Assembly: GCF_030408355.1 (NCBI RefSeq)
Contig: NZ_CP046606.1
Location: 620,001 to 684,000, forward strand
Direction of reading: 5' to 3'
Length of the DNA: 64,000 nucleotides
From: Corynebacterium afermentans subsp. afermentans
Lineage (GTDB): Bacteria; Actinomycetota; Actinomycetes; Mycobacteriales; Mycobacteriaceae
Numbering within the stretch: the first letter of the stretch is position 1; each line of letters opens with the position of its first letter. The notes under the pieces are model-generated. The model saw only the letters and a program-made list of their open reading frames with translations. It ran no database searches and was not told the DNA's origin. A program made the translations under genes and the position numbers. Positions 56,349 to 64,000 of the stretch are shown piece after piece.

Positions 56349-57173
56349 CTACCTCAGCCAGGAGGACGACATCTGGCTGCTGCCCTGGAGCAGTGCGGAC
56401 CAGTCGCCCGGCGTCAGGTTGGTCAGCGGGGAGGGCTGCCCAGGGGTCCATTGGCCCCAGTCAGAGGCGTAGACGTTGTTGATGTCCACCTGCACGCCCT
56501 GGATCGTGGCCTGCTGCCCGGCGACCTGGTGGAGGTTCGCCCGCGGGTGGACCTTGCCGCGGGAGCCCCAGTCGTGCTGCCAGAAGTAGGAGCCGATGCC
56601 GTCTTCGAGGCACCAGGCGATGGTGTAGTAGTTGCCGTACACGCCCAGCTGGTAGCCGGCGGCGCTGAAAGTGGCGCCCATGGCCGTCAGATACGGGTTG
56701 ATCTGGTTGTTGAACTGCTCGATGGTGGGGTTGTCGTCGATGGCTACGTAGATCGGGCGACCGGTCGGCCCGCCCGCCGCGGTGTGCAGCGCCATCGCCT
56801 TCGGGGCGTGGGCGGCGGCGCCGAGCGCGCCGCGCTTCCAATCGGCGGTCTCGGCGCGGCCGAACTGGTACACCGAGGCGACGGCCAGGCCGTTGGCCTT
56901 GTAGTCGCGGGTTTCGGCCGCGGTCACAGGCTTGCCGCGCATCCACGCGGCGCCGGGGCGGCGGTCGGAGACGTACCGCACCGCGCCCATGTGGCCGGCG
57001 GCTTTCACGGCGCTGGCCTGCGGCACGCCAGCCGAGTAATCCACCACCGTGCCGAGCACCCGGCGCTGCTGGGCCCGGGCGGCGGGAGCGGTGATGCCGG
57101 CGAAGGCGACTGTGGTTGCGGCGGCTGCGGCGCCCGCAGACTTGAGGAACGTGCGGCGATTAAAGGTAGTCAC
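56349..57173 (-). CDS. Tat-exported DUF1906 (glycoside-hydrolase-like) protein
   Basis: 274-aa protein with a twin-arginine signal (FNRRTFLKSAGAAAAATTVAFAGITAPAARAQ). The mature domain starts RRVLGTVVDYSAGVPQASAVKAAGHMGAVRYVSDRRPGAAWMRGKPVT and continues PIYVAIDDNPTIEQFNNQINPYLTAMGATF and YQLGVYGNYYTIAWCLEDGIGSYFWQHDWGS, matching the DUF1906/Rv2525c-like TIM-barrel family linked to cell-wall metabolism. Start GTG 57173. The enzyme activity has not been shown for most members. Confidence 0.87.
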   Translation of the reverse strand: MTTFNRRTFLKSAGAAAAATTVAFAGITAPAARAQQRRVLGTVVDYSAGVPQASAVKAAGHMGAVRYVSDRRPGAAWMRGKPVTAAETRDYKANGLAVASVYQFGRAETADWKRGALGAAAHAPKAMALHTAAGGPTGRPIYVAIDDNPTIEQFNNQINPYLTAMGATFSAAGYQLGVYGNYYTIAWCLEDGIGSYFWQHDWGSRGKVHPRANLHQVAGQQATIQGVQVDINNVYASDWGQWTPGQPSPLTNLTPGDWSALLQGSSQMSSSWLR

Positions 57174-57189
57174 ATGCGCCACTCTAGTC

Positions 57190-57888
57190 TCAGTGCGCCA
57201 CAACCACCATCCAAATGGCGACGAGGTGGCACACGGCGGCGACAACGGTCGCGGTGTGGAAGTGTTCGTGGTAGCCGAAGTAGCGCGCGGAGCGGCCCGG
57301 CCACTTGAAGCCGTAGACCAGCGCGCCGAGCGTGTAGACGACGCCGCCGGCGAACAGCAGCCACACCACGGCCGGGCCGGCGGAGCTCCACAACGTCGGC
57401 AGCAGCGGCACGATGATCCAGCCCAGGCCCACATAGACCACCACGTCCAGCCAGCGGGGATGGTTGATCCACACCAGGTTCAATACGGCCCCGCCGATGC
57501 CGCCCGCCCAGGCCACGGCGAGCATGATCGCGGCGGTGCGCGGCTCGAAGACGATCAGACATAGCGGGGTGTAGGTGGCGGCGATGAACACGGAGATGGT
57601 GGCATGGTCGGCGCGGCGCCACCACTGCACCGCCTCGACCGAGCGCCACGGCCACCGGTGGTACATCGCGGAGACGGCGAACAACAGCACCACGCCGGCG
57701 CCGTAGATGGTCACGCCGAGGGCCTGCGGCCACGGCAGGGTCATCCACCCGAACGTGATCAGCACGGCCGAGGAGACGGCGGACAGGGCGGCGGCCACGA
57801 GGTGGAACCAGCCGCGAACGGCTGGGCGCTCGCCGCGGTCCGCGACCACGTAGGTGCGCTGGATTTGGCCTGTCTTGAGGGCGGTCAT
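57190..57888 (-). CDS. Hemolysin III / TrhA (PAQR family) membrane protein
   Basis: 232-aa seven-TM protein. GERPAVRGWFHLVAAALSAVSSAVLITFG gives the family opening, VSAMYHRWPW the first conserved His, RADHATISVFIAATYTPLCL the DH motif, and GYHEHFHTATVVAAVCHLVAIW the C-terminal HxxxH. These three sites are the metal-binding residues of PAQR proteins. Bacterial members are linked to membrane-energy or fatty-acid homeostasis rather than haemolysis. Start ATG 57888. It precedes the DUF1906 gene by 16 bp on the same strand. Confidence 0.9.
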   Translation of the reverse strand: MTALKTGQIQRTYVVADRGERPAVRGWFHLVAAALSAVSSAVLITFGWMTLPWPQALGVTIYGAGVVLLFAVSAMYHRWPWRSVEAVQWWRRADHATISVFIAATYTPLCLIVFEPRTAAIMLAVAWAGGIGGAVLNLVWINHPRWLDVVVYVGLGWIIVPLLPTLWSSAGPAVVWLLFAGGVVYTLGALVYGFKWPGRSARYFGYHEHFHTATVVAAVCHLVAIWMVVVAH

Positions 57889-58008
57889 GGGCACCTCGCA
57901 GGGGTAGAGGAGTTTTAGAACCAAACCCTACCGGACCGTAGGTAGCGGCGGAAGGGCCCACGAGCCTGTTTTCGACGCGCGCAACGGCTGGGGTACTCTT
58001 ACGCCATT

Positions 58009-58081
58009 GCCCTAGTAGCTCAGTGGATAGAGCACGGCTCTCCTAAAGCCGGTGTCGGAGGTTCGATTCCTCTCTGGGGCG
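58009..58081 (+). tRNA. tRNA-Arg (anticodon CCU)
   Basis: Acceptor GCCCTAG (58009-58015) pairs with CTGGGGC (58074-58080). D arm GCTC/GAGC, anticodon stem CGGCT/AGCCG with loop CTCCTAA (anticodon CCT at 58042-58044, reading AGG), and T arm with GGTTCGATTCC. CCA is not encoded. AT-richer DNA begins right after it. Confidence 0.95.
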
Positions 58082-58342
58082 CAAATTTTTTGCGAGGGTT
58101 TTGGTTAACTTCTCATTCATTTCGGAAATTCCGCGAGAGCGACATTACTCCTCTTGAAGGGGTTCACTATCAGCCCGCCCTAAAGCGAAGGCTCATTGTC
58201 TGCCTAGATGTCGCCGCCAGAGGGCTAGCTTGCGTTCTTTTGTCTCCTAATTTCCGAATGCGTTTACCCAGAAACGCACTGTTGGGATTGGGTTAGACTT
58301 TCCAATAGCCAAGGTGATTGACACGGAGTTGACGGAGGCACG

Positions 58343-58939
58343 TTGTACGACGTCGTAAGGAATGCTTATGCAAAGCGCGCTCCCGAATACGTTGAAGCCT
58401 TGGGGTCCATTCAGGATATGAGTCCGCAAGATGTAGCACTGATTTCTGAATGGGGAAGAGCTGTCGATGGTCCGGTGCTGGATGCGGGGTCGGGTCCCGG
58501 ACACTGGACGGACCTATTGCGAACTTTGAAATGTGAAGTAGTCGGGCTAGATATGGTCCCAGAGTTCATTGAGATTGCGAAGAATAGATTTCCCTCAACC
58601 AACTTCGTTTTGGGCGACTTGTCGAAGATACCCCTTAAGGCCTCCAGCCTCGGAGGGATTCTTGCCTGGTACTCATTGATTCATTTGCGGCCAGATGACT
58701 GGGGCTTGGTCCTGAGTGAATTTGCTAGAACTCTTAGGCCTGGTGGATCTCTTCTTCTCGGAGCGTTTTTGGGGGAACAAGGGGCTCCGTTCGAGCATGC
58801 AATTACTGAGGCTTACTACTGGTCAGAGCTAGAGCTACGAAAACAGTTGAAGTCGGCTGACTTTCAAGCAATCTCTGTTCACTCTCGATGCGTGGCCGGC
58901 ATTAGGCCGCATGTGGATGTTCTCGCACAGCGTTGTTAG
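58343..58939 (+). CDS. Class I SAM-dependent methyltransferase
   Basis: 198-aa methyltransferase. Motif I is PVLDAGSGPGHWTDLLRTL, the acidic SAM-binding residue is in EVVGLDMVPEFIEIAKNRF, and motif IV-like GILAWYSLIHLRPDDW precedes LRPGGSLLLGAF. It resembles small UbiE/Methyltransf_11-type enzymes. The substrate is unknown. The start is TTG 58343 after GACGGAGGC; no closer ATG fits. Base composition is lower in GC than the flanking core genes. Confidence 0.85.
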   Translation: MYDVVRNAYAKRAPEYVEALGSIQDMSPQDVALISEWGRAVDGPVLDAGSGPGHWTDLLRTLKCEVVGLDMVPEFIEIAKNRFPSTNFVLGDLSKIPLKASSLGGILAWYSLIHLRPDDWGLVLSEFARTLRPGGSLLLGAFLGEQGAPFEHAITEAYYWSELELRKQLKSADFQAISVHSRCVAGIRPHVDVLAQRC

Positions 58940-59193
58940 ATGGGGTCACCTTGGCTTTTTGGACAGTTACCGTTGCGGCAGCACGTCCATAGAAGCCACG
59001 AACAAGTGAACAACACTCCCAAGCAGAGGTGCCCAAAGAGAACAATGCGCGGTCGTTTTGCCAACCGGCGCAACCGCGAGTGCTCCATGAGTTAAAAATA
59101 TTAGAACTAATGTTCAGTGTCTCGGTAGTGAATCACGCCAGTGTGAGACAATCAATGCTGTCCGGTCCATTCCTCCCTAAAGAAGGTGACACG

Positions 59194-60279
59194 ATGGCCA
59201 AAGACAACAACCAGAACCTCGGTGTAGCATGGTTCGACAAAATTCAGGGCAACATTGCTAGTGCTGTCCTTGGGAATTCGCTAGCTATCGCACAACGGGC
59301 CACAGGCCTTACTAGCTCTTTGGAACTTGCTACAGCATCGAACAGCGCACTCGAAAAGATCGGTGCGATGCAGACGGTCACACACGCACACGAGATCGCT
59401 GACCGCATCTCCGGCGTACTTGAAGAGGAACAACGTCAACAGTTGAATATGGTCGGAGTGCTCCGCCCCGGCATGGTCGTAGGTATGGACCCCACAAATT
59501 GGCAGCAAATCACTGGGCTAAAGACTTCCATTGATGCTGTAGCGAAGCTCGATATGCCAATGGCAAATATTTCTGCCCTCACCGAAGTTGGCAGAATTAC
59601 TCCCCCAAAAGGCATGATCGACGAGATCGGTATCACCAGAATTGGTCAATCCGTAACCGACGCACAGACCCGAATGATGGCTGTTCCACGCGGACTGGCC
59701 CCCGCAATCGAGCAAGCAACCAAACACCTCACCGCCTCTCAGCAGCTGCTTAAACAGATGCAGAATGTGTCAGCAGGAATGCCGGTGGCCCTTGAGGGGG
59801 CTGCAGTAGCGTTGCCCGATTTCGAGAAATTCGCGGCGGCATCAAGAATCGTCGGCGGACACTTCAACAAGAACAATGTCGACAACGTTCTACGTCGCTT
59901 CGAACAGCTCGAGAAAGAGCTCAACCTCGACATCCCAGTTAAAGCCACTGACGATATTGATGACTTGGTTGAAGATGCCAAAGCCGTTGAATTCGTTGAA
60001 AGCCAGATCATCGAAGATGGAATTCTCAAACCATCAATTTCGCAGGCATTGCTTGGTTTCAACCTCAGTGATCTTACCCTCACGCAATCGGGCACCCTGG
60101 TTGCATTCGGAGGATCTGTCGCTACCTATCTCCATTATGTTCTTGGGGAATTGCTCGATGAAAACATCACCGCAGCACGATTTCTCACCATTGCGATTGT
60201 CTATTTCCTCCCCGTTTATGGCGCCGCAATGGCCGCAGATGGAGCACTTAACAATGGTCAGGATTCACCGGCTGCATAG
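59194..60279 (+). CDS. Unknown island protein with C-terminal membrane segments
   Basis: 361-aa protein, start ATG 59194 after AAGAAGGTGAC. The first ~290 residues are soluble, Ala/Met/Gln-rich and probably helical (LELATASNSALEKIGAMQTVTHAHEIADRI; LAPAIEQATKHLTASQQLLKQMQNVSAG), with a possible coiled coil at ~255-275 (DNVLRRFEQLEKELNLD). Two TM segments follow at the C-terminus (TLVAFGGSVATYLHYVLGEL; FLTIAIVYFLPVYGAAMAA). I recognise no domain. The layout, a long N-terminal helical region on a C-terminal membrane anchor, is seen in some phage-defence effectors, but nothing specific confirms that. The 254 bp upstream hold no gene. Confidence 0.7.
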   Translation: MAKDNNQNLGVAWFDKIQGNIASAVLGNSLAIAQRATGLTSSLELATASNSALEKIGAMQTVTHAHEIADRISGVLEEEQRQQLNMVGVLRPGMVVGMDPTNWQQITGLKTSIDAVAKLDMPMANISALTEVGRITPPKGMIDEIGITRIGQSVTDAQTRMMAVPRGLAPAIEQATKHLTASQQLLKQMQNVSAGMPVALEGAAVALPDFEKFAAASRIVGGHFNKNNVDNVLRRFEQLEKELNLDIPVKATDDIDDLVEDAKAVEFVESQIIEDGILKPSISQALLGFNLSDLTLTQSGTLVAFGGSVATYLHYVLGELLDENITAARFLTIAIVYFLPVYGAAMAADGALNNGQDSPAA

Positions 60280-60790
60280 TGGCCATTTGTAGCCGGCAGT
60301 CTGGTTCGACTCCATTCAGCCCGCCTCGTAGCGTCATTTGAATGAATTCGACTCACGGATACACCCAAAACACCAACATCCGTTCCGGCACACGTTTGAG
60401 CAGAAATCGGCAGGGCAGCTGGCGTACGGAGATATGGAGGTTGATGACCTTGAGGTGCTGCATCATCTGCCGGTCAGGACCGTGCCAGTGCTTATAGGAT
60501 GGGATGCTGCATTTAGAGATAGTAGGGCTGACTCGCACAGGTTGGGTGAGTTCCTCATTTACCCACGCTCGACAAGAAGGAGCGATCTTGTCTCTAAGTG
60601 CCTGAAAACGATAGTGATGCTTAATGGGTTACAACCACCTAACATGCGTCGAATGCGAACCACATGGATAGTGGGTCACCTCGAAAATCACGTTCCATAA
60701 GTTGCGATCTGTGAAGCGGTAGGCAATACGAGCCCACGTGAGATCCTCTCCGAGGGCATCTCGGTGCTTCTGGCTTGAGGAGGTTTCTGA
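60280..60790. other. Gene-poor stretch inside the island
   Basis: About 510 bases without a supported gene. A 120-codon frame from 60338 lacks a ribosome site and has no recognisable similarity. GGTTCGACTCC near 60308 resembles a tRNA T-loop but its flanks do not pair. I see no terminator or operator. Confidence 0.5.
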
Positions 60791-61063
60791 ATGGGATCCA
60801 GGTTTGAAATGGGCTTCGGCGGGGCACTTGCCGCGCGAGAGGAAAATGGAGCGCCATGGGTTCCGCCATGGTGGCAGAGTTTCGTCATTGTGCCTCTTGC
60901 AGTAATCGCCATGTACGTTGTGTTTCCTGTTAGCGAGGGTTCCGACACTTGGCTTTCAAATGTGTTCATTCCAGTCGCCTGGACTCTTGGCGTGTACTAC
61001 GTCTTTATCCTGCCCATCTTTCACTTCCGCAGGTATCGATGGAATAAGAAACACGGCGAATAG
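60791..61063 (+). CDS. Small two-TM membrane protein
   Basis: 90-aa protein read from ATG 60791 behind a strong GAGGAGG. Two TM segments: WQSFVIVPLAVIAMYVVFPV and VFIPVAWTLGVYYVFILPIFHF, with a basic C-terminus (RRYRWNKKHGE). No family is recognised. It is the last gene of the AT-richer segment and faces the DoxX-like gene convergently. Confidence 0.68.
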   Translation: MGSRFEMGFGGALAAREENGAPWVPPWWQSFVIVPLAVIAMYVVFPVSEGSDTWLSNVFIPVAWTLGVYYVFILPIFHFRRYRWNKKHGE

Positions 61064-61091
61064 GCGGTCACGCGTCACCTACCTGCGCAAA

Positions 61092-62129
61092 CTACCGGTT
61101 GAACGGCTGGGAGACCCACGTGAACGGCCGGTCCAGAAGGGTGGTGCCGAGCTTGGAGGGGGTCAGCTCGAAGGCGTCGGAGGTGCCGTCGATAGGCGAA
61201 AGCTCGAGGCCATCGCCCTCGGCGCGCCAGGTGAACTCCATCGTTTCCTCGACGGGGCCGCGCGGGGCGGCGTTGACGCCGTCGTCGGTCATGGGCGCGG
61301 TGAGCTGGATAATCACCCGGTCGCCGTCGAGGGTGTAGAAGCCTTCCTGGAGGTCGCCGGAGGCTCGTCGTAAGGCAACGAGCCCATGGAAGGAGCCCTC
61401 GGGGGTCTCGGCGCCCTCCACTCGGTAGAAGCTGCCGGCCGCGGGGCCGTCGATGGAGCCGAACGCGATCGCCGCCCAGCGCTGGTCGTCGGACAAGGCG
61501 GGAGCCGCTTCGATGTCGCCGCCGGACACCGCATACAGGCCGGAGAGCTCGGTGCCCTCGCGGTCGAGCGCCTTCGGGATGCCGGTGAACATGGCAAACC
61601 CGGCCGCGCCGAGTACGACCACGGCGGCGACGGCGGGGAAGAAACGGGTCACGCGGTGGACCTTGTCGCTGGTGATCACCTGCGGCGCCTCGACGGCCTC
61701 CGTCGCGCGCCCCGCGAGGAAGCGGAACAGCCGCGGCAGCCACGGCGCCAGCACCAGCAGGTACAGCAGCGCCTGGAGGGCCGAAGGGATCTTCACGGGC
61801 ACGTCGAACGTCATGTTCAAAAGCCACACCACAGCCAGATCAATGAAGCCGATCAGCCCGCCCAGCCAGGCGGTGCGCCGCCACAGCAGCAACAGAGCGG
61901 CGACGAATTCGGCCAGCCCCGCGAGGAACTGCACGACGGGGGAGAACCCCATGAACGTCCACAACAGGCCCATCGGGGACTTCTCACCGAGGGTGATCAG
62001 CAGCTCCGGGAAGTCCGGCCGCGACATTTGCATCAGCCCGAGTTTGAACCCTGCGTACGGCATGAGCAGCACAATCGCCGCCATGCGTATGACCCAGTGC
62101 AGTGCCCATCCAATTTGTTTCGTGTTCAT
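61092..62129 (-). CDS. DoxX-like membrane protein with extracytoplasmic domain
   Basis: 345-aa protein. The N-terminal ~140 residues contain four TM segments in DoxX/DUF417 style (WVIRMAAIVLLMPYAGFKLG; GFSPVVQFLAGLAEFVAALLLL; WLGGLIGFIDLAVVWLLN; ALQALLYLLVLAPWLPRLF). A fifth TM segment (FFPAVAAVVVLGAAGFAMFTG) is followed by a soluble domain of ~150 residues rich in beta pattern (GSFYRVEGAETPEGSFHGLVAL; TWRAEGDGLELSPIDGTSDAFEL). The role is unknown. Start ATG 62129. Confidence 0.7.
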   Translation of the reverse strand: MNTKQIGWALHWVIRMAAIVLLMPYAGFKLGLMQMSRPDFPELLITLGEKSPMGLLWTFMGFSPVVQFLAGLAEFVAALLLLWRRTAWLGGLIGFIDLAVVWLLNMTFDVPVKIPSALQALLYLLVLAPWLPRLFRFLAGRATEAVEAPQVITSDKVHRVTRFFPAVAAVVVLGAAGFAMFTGIPKALDREGTELSGLYAVSGGDIEAAPALSDDQRWAAIAFGSIDGPAAGSFYRVEGAETPEGSFHGLVALRRASGDLQEGFYTLDGDRVIIQLTAPMTDDGVNAAPRGPVEETMEFTWRAEGDGLELSPIDGTSDAFELTPSKLGTTLLDRPFTWVSQPFNR

Positions 62130-62157
62130 GGGCAGCAGTCTAGTTAGAATTGGCGGG

Positions 62158-63558
62158 GTGAAACCTCGGGCAGTTGTCGTCGGCGCCGGGCCCAACGGGC
62201 TCACGGCCGCCGCGCGCCTCGCGGCCAGCGGCTGGCGGGTGGAGGTGCTCGAGCGCGCAGGCAAAGTCGGGGGCGCGGCTGCGACGCAAATGCTTGACGA
62301 CGCCACGCTGGTCGACCTCGGCGCCGCCTGCCACCCCTTCGGGGCCGCCAGCCCGGCTTTCCGGGCGCTGCAGTTGGAGGACTACGGGGTGCGCTGGCTG
62401 CGCGCGCCGTACGAGATGGCGCACCCGCTCGATGGCAGCGCGGCGGTGCTGGCAGGCTCGCTGGAGGACACCGCGGCGGGCCTTGGCATCGACGAGAAGG
62501 CCTGGGCGCGGCTGCACAAGCCGGTGGTAGCGCGCGTGGACGATTTGCTTGAAGACGTGCTCGCGCCGATGCCGCGCGTGCCCGGCCACCCGCTCGCGCT
62601 GGCGCGGTTCGGCGCGCGCGGGCTGTGGCCGGCCACGGCGCTGGGGCGGGCCGCGCTGCGCACCGAGGAGGCCCGCGCCCTGCTCGCCGGCAGCGCGACG
62701 CACGCGATCACCTCGCCGTCGCGCCCGCTGACCGGGGCGTTCGGGCTGCTGTTTGGCGCGCTCGGCATGACACGCGGGTGGCCGGTGGCGGAAGGCGGCT
62801 CGGGCGCGGTTACGGCCGCTCTGGCCAAAGTTGTCGAGGAGCACGGCGGTCAGGTGCACCGCGGCGAGGAGGTCCGCGCCCTGCCCGATGCGGACGCGGT
62901 GATCTTGAATCTCACACCACGGCAGGTGCTGCCTCTCGACGGCACGTCGCTGCCCGCCCGCCGCGCCCGGTCCATGCGCCGGTGGCGTTACGGGCCGGGC
63001 GTGCACAAGGTTGACTTCTTGCTTAACGCCCCAGTGCCGTGGGCGGATCCCCGGGTGGGGAAGGCGGCCACGGTGCACGTCGGCGGCACGGCGGAAGAGA
63101 TCGTGCGCGCCGAACGAGACGTGGCCAGCGGGATCATGCCCGAGCGCCCCTTCGTGATGGCGGCGCAGCAGTACGCCGCCGACCCCTCGCGCGGGCTGGT
63201 GCTGTGGACCTACGCCCACGTCCCGCATGGCTACCGGGAGCGCTACCCGGGTGAGGTGGCTGAGAAAATCACGAAGCAGATCGAACGGTTCGCGCCGGGC
63301 TTTCGCGCTGTGGTCAAAGAGAGAATTGAGACGCCGCCGCAAGAACTGGAGGCGTGGAACCCCAACCTCGTCGGCGGCGACATCGCGGGCGGCGCCATGG
63401 ACGGCACCCAGCTGCTCATGCGCCAGCCGCACCGGCTGCGCAAGGGGCTGTACCTGGCCTCCGCGTCGACGGCGCCGGGCGCCGGGGTGCACGGCATGCC
63501 CGGCTGGTGGGCCGCCGAGGCGGCGCTGCGGGACTTCGGGGCTACTCCTCGCCGGTGA
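62158..63558 (+). CDS. FAD-dependent oxidoreductase, phytoene-dehydrogenase-like
   Basis: 466-aa flavoprotein. The Rossmann motif is at the very start (AVVVGAGPNGLTAAARLAASGWRVEVLERAGKVGGAA). GGSGAVTAALAKVVEEHGGQVHRGEEV is the second dinucleotide-fold block, and LYLASASTAPGAGVHGMPGWWAAEAAL is the family C-terminal FAD motif. The protein is of the NAD(P)-binding 8/CrtI superfamily, but the substrate is unknown and no carotenoid genes lie nearby. Start GTG 62158, divergent from the DoxX-like gene with 28 bp between. Confidence 0.87.
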   Translation: MKPRAVVVGAGPNGLTAAARLAASGWRVEVLERAGKVGGAAATQMLDDATLVDLGAACHPFGAASPAFRALQLEDYGVRWLRAPYEMAHPLDGSAAVLAGSLEDTAAGLGIDEKAWARLHKPVVARVDDLLEDVLAPMPRVPGHPLALARFGARGLWPATALGRAALRTEEARALLAGSATHAITSPSRPLTGAFGLLFGALGMTRGWPVAEGGSGAVTAALAKVVEEHGGQVHRGEEVRALPDADAVILNLTPRQVLPLDGTSLPARRARSMRRWRYGPGVHKVDFLLNAPVPWADPRVGKAATVHVGGTAEEIVRAERDVASGIMPERPFVMAAQQYAADPSRGLVLWTYAHVPHGYRERYPGEVAEKITKQIERFAPGFRAVVKERIETPPQELEAWNPNLVGGDIAGGAMDGTQLLMRQPHRLRKGLYLASASTAPGAGVHGMPGWWAAEAALRDFGATPRR

Positions 63559-63826
63559 GCTCGCGCAGCTTCGCGCGCACCGCGGAGGCCTCCGGGTTGG
63601 TGGCGTGTGTGCCGTCGGAGTAGAGCACGGTGGGCACGATGCGGTTGCCGTCGTTGACGGACTCGATCCAGGCGTTGACCGCGTCCATGCCGTCGGCGTC
63701 CACGTCGACCAGGTCGTAGGGGGTCTCGGTGCGGTCGAGGCGCTCGCGCAGCTTGCGGCAGAACGGGCACCATTCTGCGGCGAAGATGGTCACGTGCGAG
63801 GAGGTCTCAGGTGCGGCAACGGTCAT
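63542..63826 (-). CDS. Mycoredoxin / actinobacterial glutaredoxin-like protein
   Basis: 94-aa thioredoxin-fold protein. The active site is AAEWCPFCRKLRERLD (C-x-x-C), followed by the cis-proline region NRIVPTVLYSDGTHATNPEASAVRAKLREL. This matches the actinobacterial glutaredoxin-like family that includes mycoredoxin-1, which reduces mycothiol mixed disulfides; classical Mrx1 has CGYC or CPYC-like centres, so the exact subclass is not certain. Start ATG 63826 overlaps the TGA of the preceding gene region by two bases distance. It ends inside the convergent oxidoreductase gene by 17 bases. Confidence 0.85.
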   Translation of the reverse strand: MTVAAPETSSHVTIFAAEWCPFCRKLRERLDRTETPYDLVDVDADGMDAVNAWIESVNDGNRIVPTVLYSDGTHATNPEASAVRAKLRELTGEE

Positions 63827-63827
63827 G

Positions 63828-64000
63828 TCAAACCCTTTCAAAACGTTGGAACTTGTAGCGCAGGCCGGTCGTGGAGGTCTGCCATTCGCCGTCGCGGACC
63901 AGCTCGAAGGCGTCGTCGATGCGGGGCGCGTGGACGGCTGTGTTTGCGGGGAGGTCCGGATGGACGTCGATAAGTGTGCGCTCGATGACATCAACCTCAT
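63828..64000 (-). CDS. Partial CDS, C-terminal end of an unknown protein
   Basis: The minus strand is open from the right edge to TGA at 63830-63828, giving 57 codons: EVDVIERTLIDVHPDLP... and ending LRYKFQRFERV. The stop lies one base before the mycoredoxin-like start, so the two are likely one operon. The visible part shows no family I can name; the rest of the gene is outside the window. Confidence 0.65.
   Translation of the reverse strand, partial: EVDVIERTLIDVHPDLPANTAVHAPRIDDAFELVRDGEWQTSTTGLRYKFQRFERV

Larger units (their letters stand above)
58082..61070. other. AT-richer putative island next to tRNA-Arg
   Basis: From the tRNA 3' end to about 61070 the base composition drops clearly below the GC-rich surroundings and codon use shifts. 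The segment carries three supported genes and a ~500-base gap, none a housekeeping gene. No integrase, transposase or convincing direct repeat of the tRNA end was found, so the mechanism and right boundary are open. The first 260 bases contain an imperfect inverted pair, ATTTCGGAAATT (58119) and AATTTCCGAAT (58249). Confidence 0.55.

Noticed and set aside
60296..60330. tRNA 3' fragment or attachment site (GGTTCGACTCC)
   Set aside because: The bases flanking the T-loop-like sequence do not pair into a T stem, and they do not repeat the tRNA-Arg end at 58009.
60338..60700. 120-codon frame in the island
   Set aside because: No ribosome site, no recognisable domain, and composition consistent with chance; reported only as part of a gene-poor stretch.
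58343..61063. Known defence system on the tRNA-Arg island
   Set aside because: No restriction, helicase, retron, toxin or CBASS-type motif could be read; the idea rests only on location and architecture.

Overview
The window comes from a high-GC Gram-positive bacterium of the genus Corynebacterium. The evidence is the actinobacterial 16S/23S/5S operon with no tRNA in its spacer, DtxR-type iron boxes, the corynebacterial tmRNA tag (AEKNSQRDYALAA), an Rpf protein, a mycoredoxin-like protein, SepH, an XPB-type helicase, and a gene order (prfB-ftsE-ftsX-smpB-ssrA, iron ABC transporter, rRNA, rpf, csp, gltA, acetate-type symporter) that resembles C. glutamicum. The species cannot be named from the sequence alone.

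Layout. 1-4040 (minus): a thiamine-synthesis cluster (a small DUF7218-like gene, thiE, thiO, thiS, running off the left edge), split between thiE and thiO by an IS30-family insertion sequence. 4100-10708: a palindromic repeat unit, a cation-efflux transporter, a small membrane protein, a BCCT osmolyte transporter, an acetyltransferase overlapping a DUF418 membrane protein, a secreted trypsin-like protease and an inositol-monophosphatase-like enzyme. 10716-12615 (minus): thiC under a TPP riboswitch. 12679-17244: prfB, ftsE, ftsX, smpB, an SDR and the tmRNA gene. 17257-21877: RhuM, a luciferase-like oxidoreductase, a DUF6636-like lipoprotein and two tandem META-type secreted proteins. 21922-25745: iron-siderophore ABC transporter with two candidate DtxR sites. 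25746-31662: the rRNA operon.

31688-32470 is a non-coding, highly structured repeat array directly after the rRNA terminator; it is the most unusual part of the window. 32556-38174: a DUF3239 protein, the XPB helicase, an orphan ParD antitoxin, a 246-bp insertion carrying a tiny membrane-protein gene, and a four-gene overlapping operon (XRE regulator, membrane protein, ABC ATPase, ABC permease). 38260-50200: a large FAD/Fe-S oxidoreductase, a helicase-associated protein, a conserved 64-aa protein, a second copy of the palindromic repeat, rpf, a cold-shock protein, DUF2771, glutaminyl cyclase, DUF3027, an NCS2 permease, a TrmH-like methyltransferase and a DUF6928-like protein. 50219-56288: sepH, gltA, FKBP, an aldo/keto reductase and a DUF485 + ActP/MctC-type symporter pair. 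56349-57888: a Tat-exported DUF1906 protein and a hemolysin-III/TrhA protein.

A tRNA-Arg(CCU) at 58009 is followed by about 3 kb of visibly AT-richer DNA with a methyltransferase, a 361-aa unknown membrane protein and a small membrane protein, which looks like an acquired island. The window ends with a DoxX-like protein, a phytoene-dehydrogenase-like flavoprotein, a mycoredoxin-like protein and a partial gene.

Core functions (thiamine, translation release and rescue, division, iron, citrate/acetate metabolism) are conserved in order. The accessory signals sit in the gaps: IS30, two copies of a palindromic repeat, the post-rRNA repeat array, the direct-repeat-flanked mini-insertion and the tRNA-linked island.
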